Counted from the stretch's first letter, positions 27,469-37,603 are shown. The stretch is 64,000 nt of DNA from Streptomyces sp. NBC_00236 (GCF_036195045.1 NZ_CP108100.1:5084001-5148000); one strand, 5' to 3'. Made by a program: numbers and translations. Notes: generated by a model not told the origin, from the sequence alone.

Positions 27469-28377
27469 TCAGCGCGGCCGGCGGATGCCGTCGATGATGC
27501 GGGTCCAGTTGTCGCTGCCGTGTCCGTTCTCGATTGCCCCCCGGTAGTGGGCCTGCACGGCCAGCGGGAGCGCGAGGTCGAGGCCGAGTGAGGTGCTGGT
27601 CTCGACGATGTGGTCGGCCGTCGCGCCCATCATGGTGATCGTGCTGAGGTCGCCGGGGTGCTCGCCGGCGTCCAGCGCGGTGCCGGGGTTCGCTTCGCCC
27701 GCTCGCAGGATGGCGCCGATCGAGTCGGCGGAGGAGAGCAACTCCGGCAGCGCCTCCGCGGCCGTCAGTCCTGCGGTGCCCAGCATCGCGGTGGCGTGCA
27801 TCAGTGCGGACAAAGTGGTGAGGAAGACCGTGAGCTGGGCTTGGTACATCATCTGGGCGAGCCCCGGATCCTCGCCCAGGTACTTCGGCGTGCCGAGCAG
27901 TGTCAACGCGGCCAGGTGGCGCTCCAGCACCTTTTCGCCGCCGCTGTAGTAGACGTGGGCCGCCTCCGTGCCGACCATCGGCGCGGGGACCATGACACCT
28001 CCGGAGAGGAACGCGGCGCCGTGATCCGTCGCCCAGGCCGCCGCCTCGCGGGTGCGGTCGGGAGTGTCGGAGCTGAGGTTGACCAGGGTCCGGTCGGTGA
28101 GCGAGGCGGTGGAGCTGCCGAGGATGTCGTACATCGCCGGGTAGTCGGTGAGGCTGAGGAGCACGAGGTCACTCGCCTCGACGGCTTCACCGGGTGTCGC
28201 CGCGCGTGTCGCTCCGTCGGCGACGACGCCGTCGGCCCGGGCGGCGGTGCGGTTCCAGACGGTGACCGGGTGGCCCGCGGCGAGGAGGGCGCGGGTGATC
28301 GCCCGGCCCATCGGGCCGAGCCCGATCACGGTGACGGAGTTGCCCTGCCTGGTGGTGTCGTTCTGTCGTTCGTTCAC
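27469..28377 (-). CDS. Imine reductase-like NAD(P)-dependent oxidoreductase
   Basis: The 302-aa protein has a Rossmann N-terminus (VTVIGLGPMGRAITRALLAAG, then VTVWNRT) and a helical C-terminal domain, as in the beta-hydroxyacid dehydrogenase superfamily. Segments VNLSSDTPDRTREAAAWA and VYYSGGEKVLERH resemble bacterial imine reductases. By my alignment Y178 sits where that family has its catalytic Asp or Tyr. 3-hydroxyisobutyrate dehydrogenase-type activity is the alternative. The start is GTG at 28377, with GGAGGG directly upstream and too close to be ideal. Divergent from an HxlR regulator. Confidence 0.8.
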   Translation of the reverse strand: MNERQNDTTRQGNSVTVIGLGPMGRAITRALLAAGHPVTVWNRTAARADGVVADGATRAATPGEAVEASDLVLLSLTDYPAMYDILGSSTASLTDRTLVNLSSDTPDRTREAAAWATDHGAAFLSGGVMVPAPMVGTEAAHVYYSGGEKVLERHLAALTLLGTPKYLGEDPGLAQMMYQAQLTVFLTTLSALMHATAMLGTAGLTAAEALPELLSSADSIGAILRAGEANPGTALDAGEHPGDLSTITMMGATADHIVETSTSLGLDLALPLAVQAHYRGAIENGHGSDNWTRIIDGIRRPR

Positions 28378-28410
28378 CCCTCCATGCTCGGAGAGTGTCG
28401 CTACGCTCGG

Positions 28411-28450
28411 AAGTACCCACTATTTTCTGCGGTACTTACCTTCTAGTAAG
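28411..28450. promoter_or_regulatory. Candidate HxlR operator
   Basis: AAGTACC (28411-28417) and GGTACTT (28431-28437) form a perfect 7-bp inverted repeat with a 13-nt spacer. CTTAC (28435-28439) and GTAAG (28446-28450) form a second, overlapping one. They fill the 84-nt divergent gap between the oxidoreductase and the HxlR gene, where an HxlR dimer would be expected to bind. Confidence 0.6.
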
Positions 28451-28461
28451 GGTGATCAGTG

Positions 28462-28875
28462 ATGGCCAGGTCGCCGAGATCCGGGCCCTACATCTGCGGC
28501 ATCGACGCCGGGCTCGACGTGGTGAGCGGCAAGTGGAAGGGCCTGATCCTCTGGGAACTCGATGCCCACGGCGTACGCCGCTTCGCCGAGCTCCGTCGTG
28601 GACTGCCGGGTGTGAGCGAGAAGATGCTGACGCAGCACCTGCGGGAGATGGAGGTGGACGGTCTCGTGCACCGGAAGGTCTATGCGGAGGTGCCACCGAA
28701 GGTGGAGTACTCCCTGACCGAGCACGGGCACACGCTCAATCAGGCGCTCGGGCCGCTCGGCGCCTGGGGAGTGGAGCGGATCCGTCGCGAAGGGGCCGAA
28801 AAGGTCGAGGTCCCGTCCGGTGAGGCGTCGCAGCCACCGGCCTCGGATGGTGCGCGGGTCCTTTCCGGGGGCTGA
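28462..28875 (+). CDS. HxlR family transcriptional regulator
   Basis: The 137-aa winged-helix protein has the HxlR pattern: Cys near the N-terminus (YICGIDAGLDVVSGKWKGLILWEL), then RFAELRRGLPGVSEKMLTQHLREMEVDGLVHRKVYAEVPPKVEYSLT. Such proteins sense reactive electrophiles or redox state, sometimes through that cysteine. The start is ATG at 28462, with AAGGG upstream; a GTG one codon before is possible. It most likely controls the divergent oxidoreductase. Confidence 0.9.
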   Translation: MARSPRSGPYICGIDAGLDVVSGKWKGLILWELDAHGVRRFAELRRGLPGVSEKMLTQHLREMEVDGLVHRKVYAEVPPKVEYSLTEHGHTLNQALGPLGAWGVERIRREGAEKVEVPSGEASQPPASDGARVLSGG

Positions 28876-28933
28876 ACGCGATGAGGAGGCCGGCTCGGCG
28901 CGCTGTGCACCGGACCGGCCTCCTCATCGCGTT
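28875..28933. terminator. Long bidirectional terminator between HxlR gene and argG
   Basis: A perfect 19-bp stem, 28875-28893 with 28915-28933 (AACGCGATGAGGAGGCCGG and its complement), encloses a 21-nt loop. It begins at the last base of the HxlR stop codon and lies 27 nt from the end of the convergent argG. Confidence 0.8.
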
Positions 28934-28959
28934 CCCGGAACGCTGCGTGCTGCGGAGTA

Positions 28960-30442
<1,483 letters not shown>

Positions 30443-30652
30443 CGAGGTGGATTCCGTCGCTACGGGACGAAGGGAGCCGATCTCCGTGGCCGGCGATGAG
30501 TTTCTCCACCGGGCGCCGTCCTACCTGGTGAACGCCAAAGAGGCGGAGGCAGGAGACGAGCCGGACCGCTCCCCTCGCACAGGCGGCCGAGGCCCGGGTT
30601 CACGTCACCGGCCAGGAGAAGCCAACCGAGTCCTGAACAGGCGGTATGCGTC

Positions 30653-30922
30653 ATGGACAAGCAGTTCACCGCGATCCTGCAGAAGAGCCCCGACCGGGGC
30701 GGCTGGACCTACGTCGTGTGGCCTGATTCGGCCGAGTTCTTCGGCACCCGCGGTCTGGTGAAGGTCCGGGGCAGTATCGACGGTCATCCCTTCCGGAGTT
30801 CCTTCATGGCCCTGGGGGACGGCAGGCACAAGCTGCCGGTGAAGGCGGAGGTGCGCAAGGCCATCGGCAAGGAGGAAGGGGACACCGTGACCGTCCGTCT
30901 GGAGGAGCGGTTGGACGGCTAG
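30653..30922 (+). CDS. DUF1905 domain protein
   Basis: The 89-aa protein [18 protein letters not shown]... with the [51 protein letters not shown] pattern matches the DUF1905 fold. These are small beta-barrel proteins, often fused to or paired with a YdeI/OmdA-type domain; the function is unknown. Only the DUF1905 half is present here. The 247-nt gap upstream back to argG holds the ARG box and no other supported gene. Confidence 0.85.
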   Translation: MDKQFTAILQKSPDRGGWTYVVWPDSAEFFGTRGLVKVRGSIDGHPFRSSFMALGDGRHKLPVKAEVRKAIGKEEGDTVTVRLEERLDG

Positions 30923-30997
30923 GGCGTGCTGGATCAGGCCGGATACCGACGTCGATCCCCGGCAGGGCGGCGAAGTCCGGCACCGGCGGGGCCGGGC

Positions 30998-31921
30998 TCA
31001 CTTCATCTCCCGGCGGGCCTGCCTCACCTCGTCGTTGACGGTCCAGGCGTCGGCGACCGGGCCGAGGTGGCCGAGCTTGTCGGGGTTGATCACCGAGCGG
31101 ATCGTCTGGATCTGTCCGTCGAGCACGTCGAGGGCCAGGGTGTGGAGGACCTTGCCGTCCCTGTCGCGGAATACGGCGCCGGGCTGGGCGTTCACCTCGT
31201 GCGGCTCGAACGTCACGTCGATCCGGGCCAGCAGCGGGAAGACGGAGGCCAGCAGCCGGGCCACGTTCTCGGCACCGACGACGGCCCTGGCCAGCTGCGG
31301 GGCCTTGCCGCCGCCGTCCCCGACCATCTGGACGTCGGCGGCCAGCAGATCCCGCAGGCCGGCGACGTCTCCCTCGCGGAGGGCGTCGAAGAACCGCCGC
31401 GCCAGCTCCTCACGCTCCTGACGGTCCGCGTCGAACCGTGGCCGTCCGGCCTCCATGTGCCGCCGCGCCCGTACGAGCAGCTGCCGGCACGCCGCCTCCG
31501 AGCGCCCCACCGCCGAGGCGATCTCGTCGAACCCGAAGCCGAACACCTCCCGCAGCACGAACACCGACCGCTCCAGCGGGCTGAGGCGCTCCAGCAGCAG
31601 CAACGCGGCCATCGAGACCGAGTCGGCCAGCTCCGCCGAGCGTGCCGGGTCCTGATACGGGTCGCTCAGCAGCGGCTCGGGGAACCACGGGCCCACGTAC
31701 TCCTCCCGCCGCACCCGCGCGGAGCGCAGCACGTCGATCGAGATCCGCGTCACCGTCGTGGACAGAAACGCCTTGACCGACGCAGGAGTGGTCGCCGAGC
31801 CGTCGAAGCGCAGCCATGTCTCCTGCACCGCGTCCTCGGCCTCGCTCACGCTGCCCAGGATCCGGTAGGCGATCGAGAACAGCAGGGGCCGCAGCTCCTC
31901 GAACTCTCCGACCTTGTTCAC
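30998..31921 (-). CDS. ECF41-type sigma factor with SnoaL-like C-terminal domain
   Basis: The 307-aa protein has sigma region 2 (ILGSVSEAEDAVQETWLRF), region 4 (SPLERSVFVLREVFGFGFDEIASAVGRSEAACRQLLVRARR) and a C-terminal SnoaL-like domain of about 130 aa. It carries all three ECF41 marks: the WFPEPL linker motif, DGGGK and NPDKL. In this group the C-terminal domain replaces an anti-sigma factor and tunes activity. The GTG start has AAGGAG 7 nt upstream. It lies 88 nt downstream of its presumed target gene on the same strand. Confidence 0.93.
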   Translation of the reverse strand: MNKVGEFEELRPLLFSIAYRILGSVSEAEDAVQETWLRFDGSATTPASVKAFLSTTVTRISIDVLRSARVRREEYVGPWFPEPLLSDPYQDPARSAELADSVSMAALLLLERLSPLERSVFVLREVFGFGFDEIASAVGRSEAACRQLLVRARRHMEAGRPRFDADRQEREELARRFFDALREGDVAGLRDLLAADVQMVGDGGGKAPQLARAVVGAENVARLLASVFPLLARIDVTFEPHEVNAQPGAVFRDRDGKVLHTLALDVLDGQIQTIRSVINPDKLGHLGPVADAWTVNDEVRQARREMK

Positions 31922-32009
31922 GGCGCATCTCCTTGAGGTCTGCCCCGGGGGCGTTGCCGGAGCGGGGCTCGTTCCGGCGATTGTGCGGTACGTCGACGGC
32001 CCCGGCTCC

Positions 32010-32483
32010 TCAGTGGAACTGTCCGGCCTCGTAGTCGCCGGCGGGCTGCTGCGCGATGATGTTCAGCCGGTTCGCCGCGTTCATGAAGGAGACCAGCAAG
32101 GCCAAGGCGGTGAGCTGCTCCTCGTCGTAGTGCTTCGCGGCCCGCGCCCACACCTCGTCGCCGACCCCGCCGGCCGCGTCCGCGATCCTCGTCCCCTCCT
32201 CCGCCAGTTCCAGCGCGGCACGCTCGGCCTCGGTGAAGACCGTGGCCTCGCGCCAGGCCGCCACCAGGTGCAGCCGCACCGAGGTCTCGCCGGCGGCGGT
32301 CGCCTCCTTGGTGTGCATGTCGATGCAGGCGGCGCAGCCGTTGATCTGGCTCACACGCAGTGCCACCAGCTCCTGCGTGGAGGCCGCAAGCGACGACTCC
32401 TTGAGCGCCTGGCCGGCGGCCATGAGGTGCTTGAGGGCCTTGCCGGCGGTGGGGTCGGCGAAGTAGTTCAGTCGCGCGTTCAT
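32010..32483 (-). CDS. Carboxymuconolactone decarboxylase/AhpD-family protein
   Basis: The 157-aa helical protein carries the redox motif C50-AA-C53-x3-H57 in QINGCAACIDMHTKEA, as in AhpD-like alkylhydroperoxidases. Proteins of this kind are the classic genetic partner of ECF41 sigma factors. A strong GGAGG site precedes the ATG. Its promoter matches the ECF41 consensus exactly, so this gene and the following sigma gene should form one autoregulated unit. The substrate is unknown. Confidence 0.92.
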   Translation of the reverse strand: MNARLNYFADPTAGKALKHLMAAGQALKESSLAASTQELVALRVSQINGCAACIDMHTKEATAAGETSVRLHLVAAWREATVFTEAERAALELAEEGTRIADAAGGVGDEVWARAAKHYDEEQLTALALLVSFMNAANRLNIIAQQPAGDYEAGQFH

Positions 32484-32523
32484 GGTGTGCTCCTCCGTGC
32501 TCGTAGGTGGTTACACCCCTGAG

Positions 32524-32550
32524 GACGAGACAGCGCGGCGCCCTGTGACA
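32524..32550 (-). promoter_or_regulatory. Consensus ECF41 promoter
   Basis: On the minus strand, TGTCACA (32544-32550) is followed by exactly 16 nt and CGTC (32524-32527). This equals the published ECF41 promoter pattern as I recall it (TGTCACA-N16-CGTC). It lies 41 nt before the ATG of the carboxymuconolactone decarboxylase gene. Confidence 0.88.
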
Positions 32551-32967
32551 CGGGTGGCTCCCCGCGCGGGTCCGATGGCCCCCGCCCCGCCCCGCCCTCG
32601 GGCCCACCGGACATCGGCGAGTTGGAAGCGATGTGGGTGGTATCCGGGGCCTGTCCAGCTGCTGGGAGCACCCATTTCGCTTCCGATTTCACCGTCGCGG
32701 CCGTCCGGGGCGCGGGCGCTCGTCGCGTGACGGGCCCTGCCGGTCCACTCCGGAAACCCACCCGTCACAGGGGTTTCAAGCGTCGGCGATTCGGCCACAG
32801 TGCGCCGTGCCGAGCCCGCCCCGGCGCACGGGAAGAGCCCGCGACCCCTTGCCGTTGCTGAGGTCGCACGCGGCCGGAATCGAGCGCGTTCGATTCTCCG
32901 TGGGCGTCGTTATGCCGTGCACCGCCGAGCCATCCAGGTGCGGCACCGAGTCCCAGGAGGGACGCAG
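32551..32967 (+). other. Leader region of the ABC transporter, no clear gene
   Basis: Open frames here lack a ribosome binding site and recognisable domains. Two things stand out: a near-perfect 20-bp palindrome, GAATCGA-GCGCGT-TCGATTC (32877-32896), and a possible 19-codon leader frame (ATG 32912, MPCTAEPSRCGTESQEGRR) whose TGA overlaps the GTG start of the transporter. Confidence 0.5.
32877..32896. promoter_or_regulatory. 20-bp palindrome upstream of the ABC transporter
   Basis: GAATCGA (32877-32883) and TCGATTC (32890-32896) are perfect inverted repeats around GCGCGT. This size and symmetry suit a dimeric repressor site, about 70 nt before the transporter start. The regulator is not identified. 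Confidence 0.5.
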
Positions 32968-34857
32968 GTGACTGTGACTGACGCCTTGACCGCGCACTCG
33001 GACACACCGCCACCACCACCCCCGGCCGTCCTCGACTTCCAGGGCAAGCACGGCAAGAACCCGCTGGCCGAAGCCGGTTTCCGCACCATGTGCGGTCGCC
33101 TGCCCGCCGTCCTGAAACACACGGTCCGACTCGCCTGGGCGGTGGACCGGACCGCCGTGCTGATTCTTCTGCTCTGCCAGCTCCTCACCGGCACCGCGGC
33201 CGCCCTCACGCTCGCGTTCACCGCGCGGGCGATGACGTACCTGTTCGCCGCAGGTCCCGTCTCCGGACGTCTGCACGGCGCCCTGCCCGCGCTCGTCGTG
33301 GTCACCGTCGCCGCCGGCGCGGGCCGGCTCGGCACGGCGCTCGCGTCCTACGCCGAACGTCGCGTCACGCCGCTGCTGATGACCGAGGCGGACGTGGCGC
33401 TGGTCGCCGCCGTGTGCCGGGTCGAGGTGGCGGCGTACGGGGAGGACGGCTTCGCCGACCGGCAGGAGGCCGCCGAGGTGGGAGTCACCCGCACCACGAC
33501 CCTGGTCAACGACGCGCAGCGGTTCATGGCCGCCGGTGTCCGGATGGTCGCCGCGGGCGGCGTCATCACCGTCCTGCACTGGGCGATGCTCCCCGCCCTG
33601 CTGCTCGCCGTGCTCCCGGCCGGGCTCGGGGCGATCCTGCGGGCCCGGGTGGACTACGAGACCCACTACCAGAACGTCGGCGACCGCAACGTGCGCGGCA
33701 TGACGCGCTGGTGGGCCACTTCCGCCCGGTACGGCGACGAGGTCCGCGCCAACGGCATGACCGGCTACATCCTCTACTGGTACCGGGCGCTGTCCGAGCG
33801 CATCGACCGGCGCACCCTGACCGCCGCACCACGACAGCTGCGCATCGACGTGTCCACCAGTGCCGTGAGCGGTGTCTTCCTGCTGGGCACCTGGGCCCTC
33901 CTCGCCCGGCTCGCCACCACGGGCGCCGTCCCGCTGCCGGTCGCGGCGACCGCCGTCCTCGCCGTGCAGACCACCCTTGCCGCGCTCTCCCAACTCGTGA
34001 TCCAGGGCGCCGCGCTGTTCCACACCTCGCTCTATCTCGCCGACATGCGCGCATTCCTCGACATGGCCGACGCGCGCGCCCCGAAGCGCGGCGAGCTGAC
34101 GATTCCGGAGCAGGTGGACGAGATCCGGCTCGACGAGGTGGTCTACCGGTACCCGGGCAAGGAACAGCCGGCCGTGAGCGGCGTCTCCCTGAGCCTGCGC
34201 CGGGGCGAGATCCTGGCCGTGGTCGGCGAGAACGGCTCCGGCAAGTCCACGCTCACCAAGCTCATCACCGGCCTCCTCCTCGCCGACAAGGGCCGCGTGC
34301 TGTGGGACGGCGTCGACCTGGCGCGGGCCGACGCCGAAGCCGTGTGGAAGCGGACCGCGCTCGTACCGCAGAACTTCGCCACCTGGCCGCTGCGGGCCCG
34401 CGAGAACATCACGCTCGGTCAGCCCAAGTCGTGGGACGACGAACTGGTGTGGAAGGCCGTCGACGCTGTGGGCATGCGCGAGGCCGTCGAGGAACTGCCG
34501 AACCGGCTCGACACCCTCCTGGCCCGTGAACTGTTCGGCGGAGCGGAACTCTCCGGCGGGCAGTGGCAGCGGCTGGCCTGCGGCCGTGCGCTGTACCGGC
34601 GGACTCCACTCCTGATCCTGGACGAGCCGACCTCACAGATGGACGCCCGTGGCGAGCACCAGATCTTTCTGGAGATCAAGCGGCTGGCCGCCGACTGCAT
34701 GACGATCGTCGTGACGCATCAGCTGGAGAACACGCGGCTGGCCGACCGGATCATCGTCATGGAACACGGGCGGGTGACCGAGGAGGGTACGTACGACGAC
34801 CTGATCCACGCCGGGGGTCTGTTCGCCGAACTCGTCGCACTCGCTCAGGACCGGTGA
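32968..34857 (+). CDS. Fused ABC exporter (TMD-NBD half-transporter)
   Basis: The 629-aa protein has an N-terminal soluble stretch (1-55, with a run of prolines), about six membrane segments (60-350) and a C-terminal ATPase domain. Walker A GENGSGKST is at 420-428, signature LSGGQWQRLACGRAL, Walker B LLILDEPTSQMD and switch VVTHQL. The LSGGQWQ form is common in lantibiotic-type exporters, so a peptide substrate is conceivable, but no precursor or peptidase is seen. The GTG at 32968 follows CAGGAGG; the frame is open 56 codons further upstream. It presumably works as a homodimer. Confidence 0.9.
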   Translation: MTVTDALTAHSDTPPPPPPAVLDFQGKHGKNPLAEAGFRTMCGRLPAVLKHTVRLAWAVDRTAVLILLLCQLLTGTAAALTLAFTARAMTYLFAAGPVSGRLHGALPALVVVTVAAGAGRLGTALASYAERRVTPLLMTEADVALVAAVCRVEVAAYGEDGFADRQEAAEVGVTRTTTLVNDAQRFMAAGVRMVAAGGVITVLHWAMLPALLLAVLPAGLGAILRARVDYETHYQNVGDRNVRGMTRWWATSARYGDEVRANGMTGYILYWYRALSERIDRRTLTAAPRQLRIDVSTSAVSGVFLLGTWALLARLATTGAVPLPVAATAVLAVQTTLAALSQLVIQGAALFHTSLYLADMRAFLDMADARAPKRGELTIPEQVDEIRLDEVVYRYPGKEQPAVSGVSLSLRRGEILAVVGENGSGKSTLTKLITGLLLADKGRVLWDGVDLARADAEAVWKRTALVPQNFATWPLRARENITLGQPKSWDDELVWKAVDAVGMREAVEELPNRLDTLLARELFGGAELSGGQWQRLACGRALYRRTPLLILDEPTSQMDARGEHQIFLEIKRLAADCMTIVVTHQLENTRLADRIIVMEHGRVTEEGTYDDLIHAGGLFAELVALAQDR

Positions 34858-34928
34858 CGGCGGACTGAGCGCCGCGAGCGGTTCGGACTCCGGCCGCCGG
34901 GGTGAAGATTCCGGGCCGCCGGGGTGAA

Positions 34929-34961
34929 GCAGGAACGGTTCACGGTATGAGCCGTTCCTGC
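34929..34961. terminator. Terminator between ABC transporter and Lrp gene
   Basis: GCAGGAACGG (34929-34938) pairs with CCGTTCCTGC (34952-34961). It lies between two convergent genes. Just before it, a 16-nt sequence ending GGGTGAAG is repeated directly (34892 and 34914). Confidence 0.65.
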
Positions 34962-34982
34962 TGTGCTGCTCAGCACCTTTGG

Positions 34983-35966
34983 CTACCCCCGGAACGGCCG
35001 GTACGTCAGCTGCTTCACGCGCCGCAGGAACGGCATCGATTCCACGTGCTCGACGCCGTCCAGCGCCCCCAGGCGCTCGCTCAGATAGCGGTACAGATGG
35101 CCCGAATCGCGGGTGATCACCACCGCCACCAGGTTGGACGGGCCCGTGGTCGCCGCCGCGTAGGCGACCTCCGGGTGGGTCGCGAGCGCCTCGCCCACCG
35201 CGTTCAGGGCGCGGGGTGCGGCGGTGATGCACAGCATGGTCGGGTGGCGGAAGCCGAAGGGGTCGGAGTCGAACTCGACGTCCACGTACAGCGCGCCCGA
35301 GGCCACGAGCTGCGCCATGCGGCGCCTGACCGCCGACTCGGAGCGTCCCGTCGCCTTCTGGAGTTCGGGGTACGTGGCCCGGCCGTCCGCCTCCAGCGCG
35401 GCGACCAGGGGTTCGTCCTCGGCGGTGATGACGGCCGGGCCGGCGTGGCCCGGGGGAGGGGCGGGGGTGAGGGCGGCTGCCTGTCCGGGGGAGAGCGCCC
35501 CGCTCTTGTGGAGCCAGCCGGACGGGCCGCCGTAGAAGCGGTGCAGCAACTGGTGCGCACGGATGTCGACGATGTGCGGGGTACGCGGCAGCTTGCCGAG
35601 CAGCAGGTCGTCGGCGTCGTCCCGGGAGCGGACGTTCGCCGTGCACGTCACCTCCGTACCGCCCGAAGTGAGGCCGATCCACGCCGTGTCCGGGCGCTTG
35701 GCCAGGGCTTCGGCGATGGCCGTCGCGCCCTCGGGTGCGCAGCGCACGCGCAGCAGCCAGTGGTCGAGCGAGTCCTCCGCGGCGGCGCAGCGGACCCCGA
35801 CGATCCGGAGGTCCGCCTCGGACCGCAGCCGGCGGAAGCGGCGCGCCACGGTCTGGTCGGAGACACCGAGCACGGTGGCGATCCGGCTGAACGGGGCGCG
35901 GGCGTCCAGCTCCAGCGCATGCAGGATCTGCAGATCGAGGGCGTCGCCCAGTGCGTTGGATTCCAC
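34983..35966 (-). CDS. Lrp/AsnC family regulator, duplicated form
   Basis: The 327-aa protein is twice the usual AsnC length. It has two helix-turn-helix parts: residues about 8-55 (LDLQILHALELDARAPFSRIATVLGVSDQTVARRFRRL) and about 185-230 (LVAALEADGRATYPELQKATGRSESAVRRRMAQL). Each is followed by an AsnC/RAM ligand-binding region. This tandem type is frequent in Streptomyces next to MFS exporters. It is divergent from the MFS gene at 36102 and likely controls it, perhaps sensing an amino acid. Confidence 0.9.
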   Translation of the reverse strand: MESNALGDALDLQILHALELDARAPFSRIATVLGVSDQTVARRFRRLRSEADLRIVGVRCAAAEDSLDHWLLRVRCAPEGATAIAEALAKRPDTAWIGLTSGGTEVTCTANVRSRDDADDLLLGKLPRTPHIVDIRAHQLLHRFYGGPSGWLHKSGALSPGQAAALTPAPPPGHAGPAVITAEDEPLVAALEADGRATYPELQKATGRSESAVRRRMAQLVASGALYVDVEFDSDPFGFRHPTMLCITAAPRALNAVGEALATHPEVAYAAATTGPSNLVAVVITRDSGHLYRYLSERLGALDGVEHVESMPFLRRVKQLTYRPFRG

Positions 35967-36051
35967 GGCGGAAGGCCTCTCCCATGTCGGATTCCGGCGG
36001 TTTCAGGTCTCCAGCCGGTGGTTTCGGTCGCGTCTCTCCGATCGTACGGGA

Positions 36052-36066
36052 GTGGTCACCGACCAC
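36052..36066. promoter_or_regulatory. Candidate operator in Lrp-MFS spacer
   Basis: GTGGTC-ACC-GACCAC is a perfect 15-bp inverted repeat in the 135-nt gap between the divergent genes, 36 nt before the MFS start. Its size fits an Lrp/AsnC site, but only one copy is evident. Confidence 0.45.
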
Positions 36067-36101
36067 GCCGAAGCCGTGGAGCCGTACGAGGGAGAGAACA
36101 C

Positions 36102-37586
36102 ATGCGCAAGTGGGGGCCGCTCACCGCGGTCTGTCTGGGGACGTTCATGCTGCTGCTGGACGTCACGATCGTCATCGTGGCGCTGCCCGACATGGCGCGG
36201 GTGCTGGACGCGTCGCTCTCCGACCTGCAATGGGTCATCGACGGATACGCGCTCGCGCTCGCCGCGCTGCTGCTCGGCATCGGGGCCGCCGCCGATCTGC
36301 TCGGGCGGCGCCGGGTCCATGTCGCGGGCGTCGTGCTCTTCGCCGTCGCCTCGCTGGGCTGCGGGCTCGCCTCCTCGCCCGCGCTGCTGGTGGCCGCCCG
36401 CGGGGTCCAAGGGGTGGGCGCGGCCGCGATGTTCGCGACCACGCTGCCGTTGCTCGCCTCCGTCTACCGGGGCAGGGACCGGTCCGTCGCGCTCGGGCTG
36501 TGGGGTGCGGTGAGCGGGGGCGCCGCCGCGATCGGGCCCGTGGTCGGCGGGCTGCTGACCGAGGGGCCGGGATGGCGGTGGATCTTCTTCGTGAACCTTC
36601 CGGTCAGCGTCGCCGCCATCTGGCTGACGGCCCGGACCGTGCCCGAGTCGCACGGGGCGCGGGGCCGGCGCATCGACTGGGCGGGGACCGTGAGCTTCGC
36701 GGTGTTCGCGGCGGCGGCGACGTACGCCGTCGTACGGGCGGGGAGCGTGGGCTGGACCTCGGGGCGCACGCTCGCCACGTTCGGGATCGCCGCGCTCGCC
36801 CTGCTCTGCTTCGTACTCGTCGAGCGGCGTGCCGAACACCCAATGCTGGAGCTGTCGTTGTTCCGGAAGTCCGCGTTCACCGGCGTGATGGCCGGGGCGC
36901 TGGCGTACAACCTGGCGGCCTTCGCCGTCCTGCCGTACACCTCGATCTGGCTGCAGACCGTGCTCGGGCTCAGTCCCGTCCAGGGCGGGCTGGCGCTCCT
37001 GCCGCTGGCCGCGACGGCGTTCGTGGTGGCGGCCGTCGGCGGGAAGCTGCTGCACGGGGTGCAGCCGAGGCTGACCATCGGCGTCGGACTCGCCCTGATC
37101 GGCGTCGGCACGCTCGGGCAGGCGGTCCTCGGCGCGGGTTCCTCATGGCCGGCACTGCTGCCCGGGCTGATCGTCGCGGGCATCGGCACCGGCCTGGTGT
37201 CCCCGGCCCTCGCGGGCGCCGCGCTGGCTGCGGTGGAGCCGGAGCGGGCGGGCATGGCGGGCGGCGCGGTCAACACCTTCCGGCAGCTCGGGTACGCCTT
37301 CGGGGTGGCCGTGCTCGGGACGGTGCTGACCTCGCGGATCGGCGAGACGCTGGGCGAGGAGCAGTCCCATGCGCTCGCGGGCGGCGGTGCGTCGGGCCTT
37401 CGGGCGGCGGGGGTGCCGGAGCACGCGCTGCGGGCGGCGTTCGCGTCGGGGCTGAACACGGCGGCCGTGGTGGCCGGAGTGGTGGGGGTCGTCGCGGGGG
37501 CGGCGGTGCTCCTGCTGGTGCGGGGGGAGCGGAAGGCCCCGGAGGCCGCGGGGGGTGCGGTGGCAGAGGTCGTGCGCGCACGGTAG
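36102..37586 (+). CDS. MFS transporter, DHA2 (14-TMS) type
   Basis: The 494-aa protein has about 14 hydrophobic segments. Motifs: LLLDVTIVIVALPDMARVL (TM1), GAAADLLGRRRVHVAG (motif A) and GPVVGGLL (motif C). The ATG at 36102 has GAGGGAGAG upstream; the frame is open for 400 codons further back as an antisense artefact. Such proteins export drugs or, next to Lrp regulators, sometimes amino acids. Followed by a CCTCAATCGCCGG element, then glmS. Confidence 0.9.
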   Translation: MRKWGPLTAVCLGTFMLLLDVTIVIVALPDMARVLDASLSDLQWVIDGYALALAALLLGIGAAADLLGRRRVHVAGVVLFAVASLGCGLASSPALLVAARGVQGVGAAAMFATTLPLLASVYRGRDRSVALGLWGAVSGGAAAIGPVVGGLLTEGPGWRWIFFVNLPVSVAAIWLTARTVPESHGARGRRIDWAGTVSFAVFAAAATYAVVRAGSVGWTSGRTLATFGIAALALLCFVLVERRAEHPMLELSLFRKSAFTGVMAGALAYNLAAFAVLPYTSIWLQTVLGLSPVQGGLALLPLAATAFVVAAVGGKLLHGVQPRLTIGVGLALIGVGTLGQAVLGAGSSWPALLPGLIVAGIGTGLVSPALAGAALAAVEPERAGMAGGAVNTFRQLGYAFGVAVLGTVLTSRIGETLGEEQSHALAGGGASGLRAAGVPEHALRAAFASGLNTAAVVAGVVGVVAGAAVLLLVRGERKAPEAAGGAVAEVVRAR

Positions 37587-37603
37587 GTGCGGCGGCGCCG
37601 TGT

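Noticed and set aside
32622..32861. 79-codon frame upstream of the ABC exporter as a possible RiPP precursor
   Set aside because: Arg-rich, no leader/core pattern, no ribosome binding site, and no modifying enzyme nearby.
34902..36101. 400-codon upstream extension of the second MFS gene
   Set aside because: It is antisense to the Lrp/AsnC gene, and a strong ribosome binding site marks the start at 36102.
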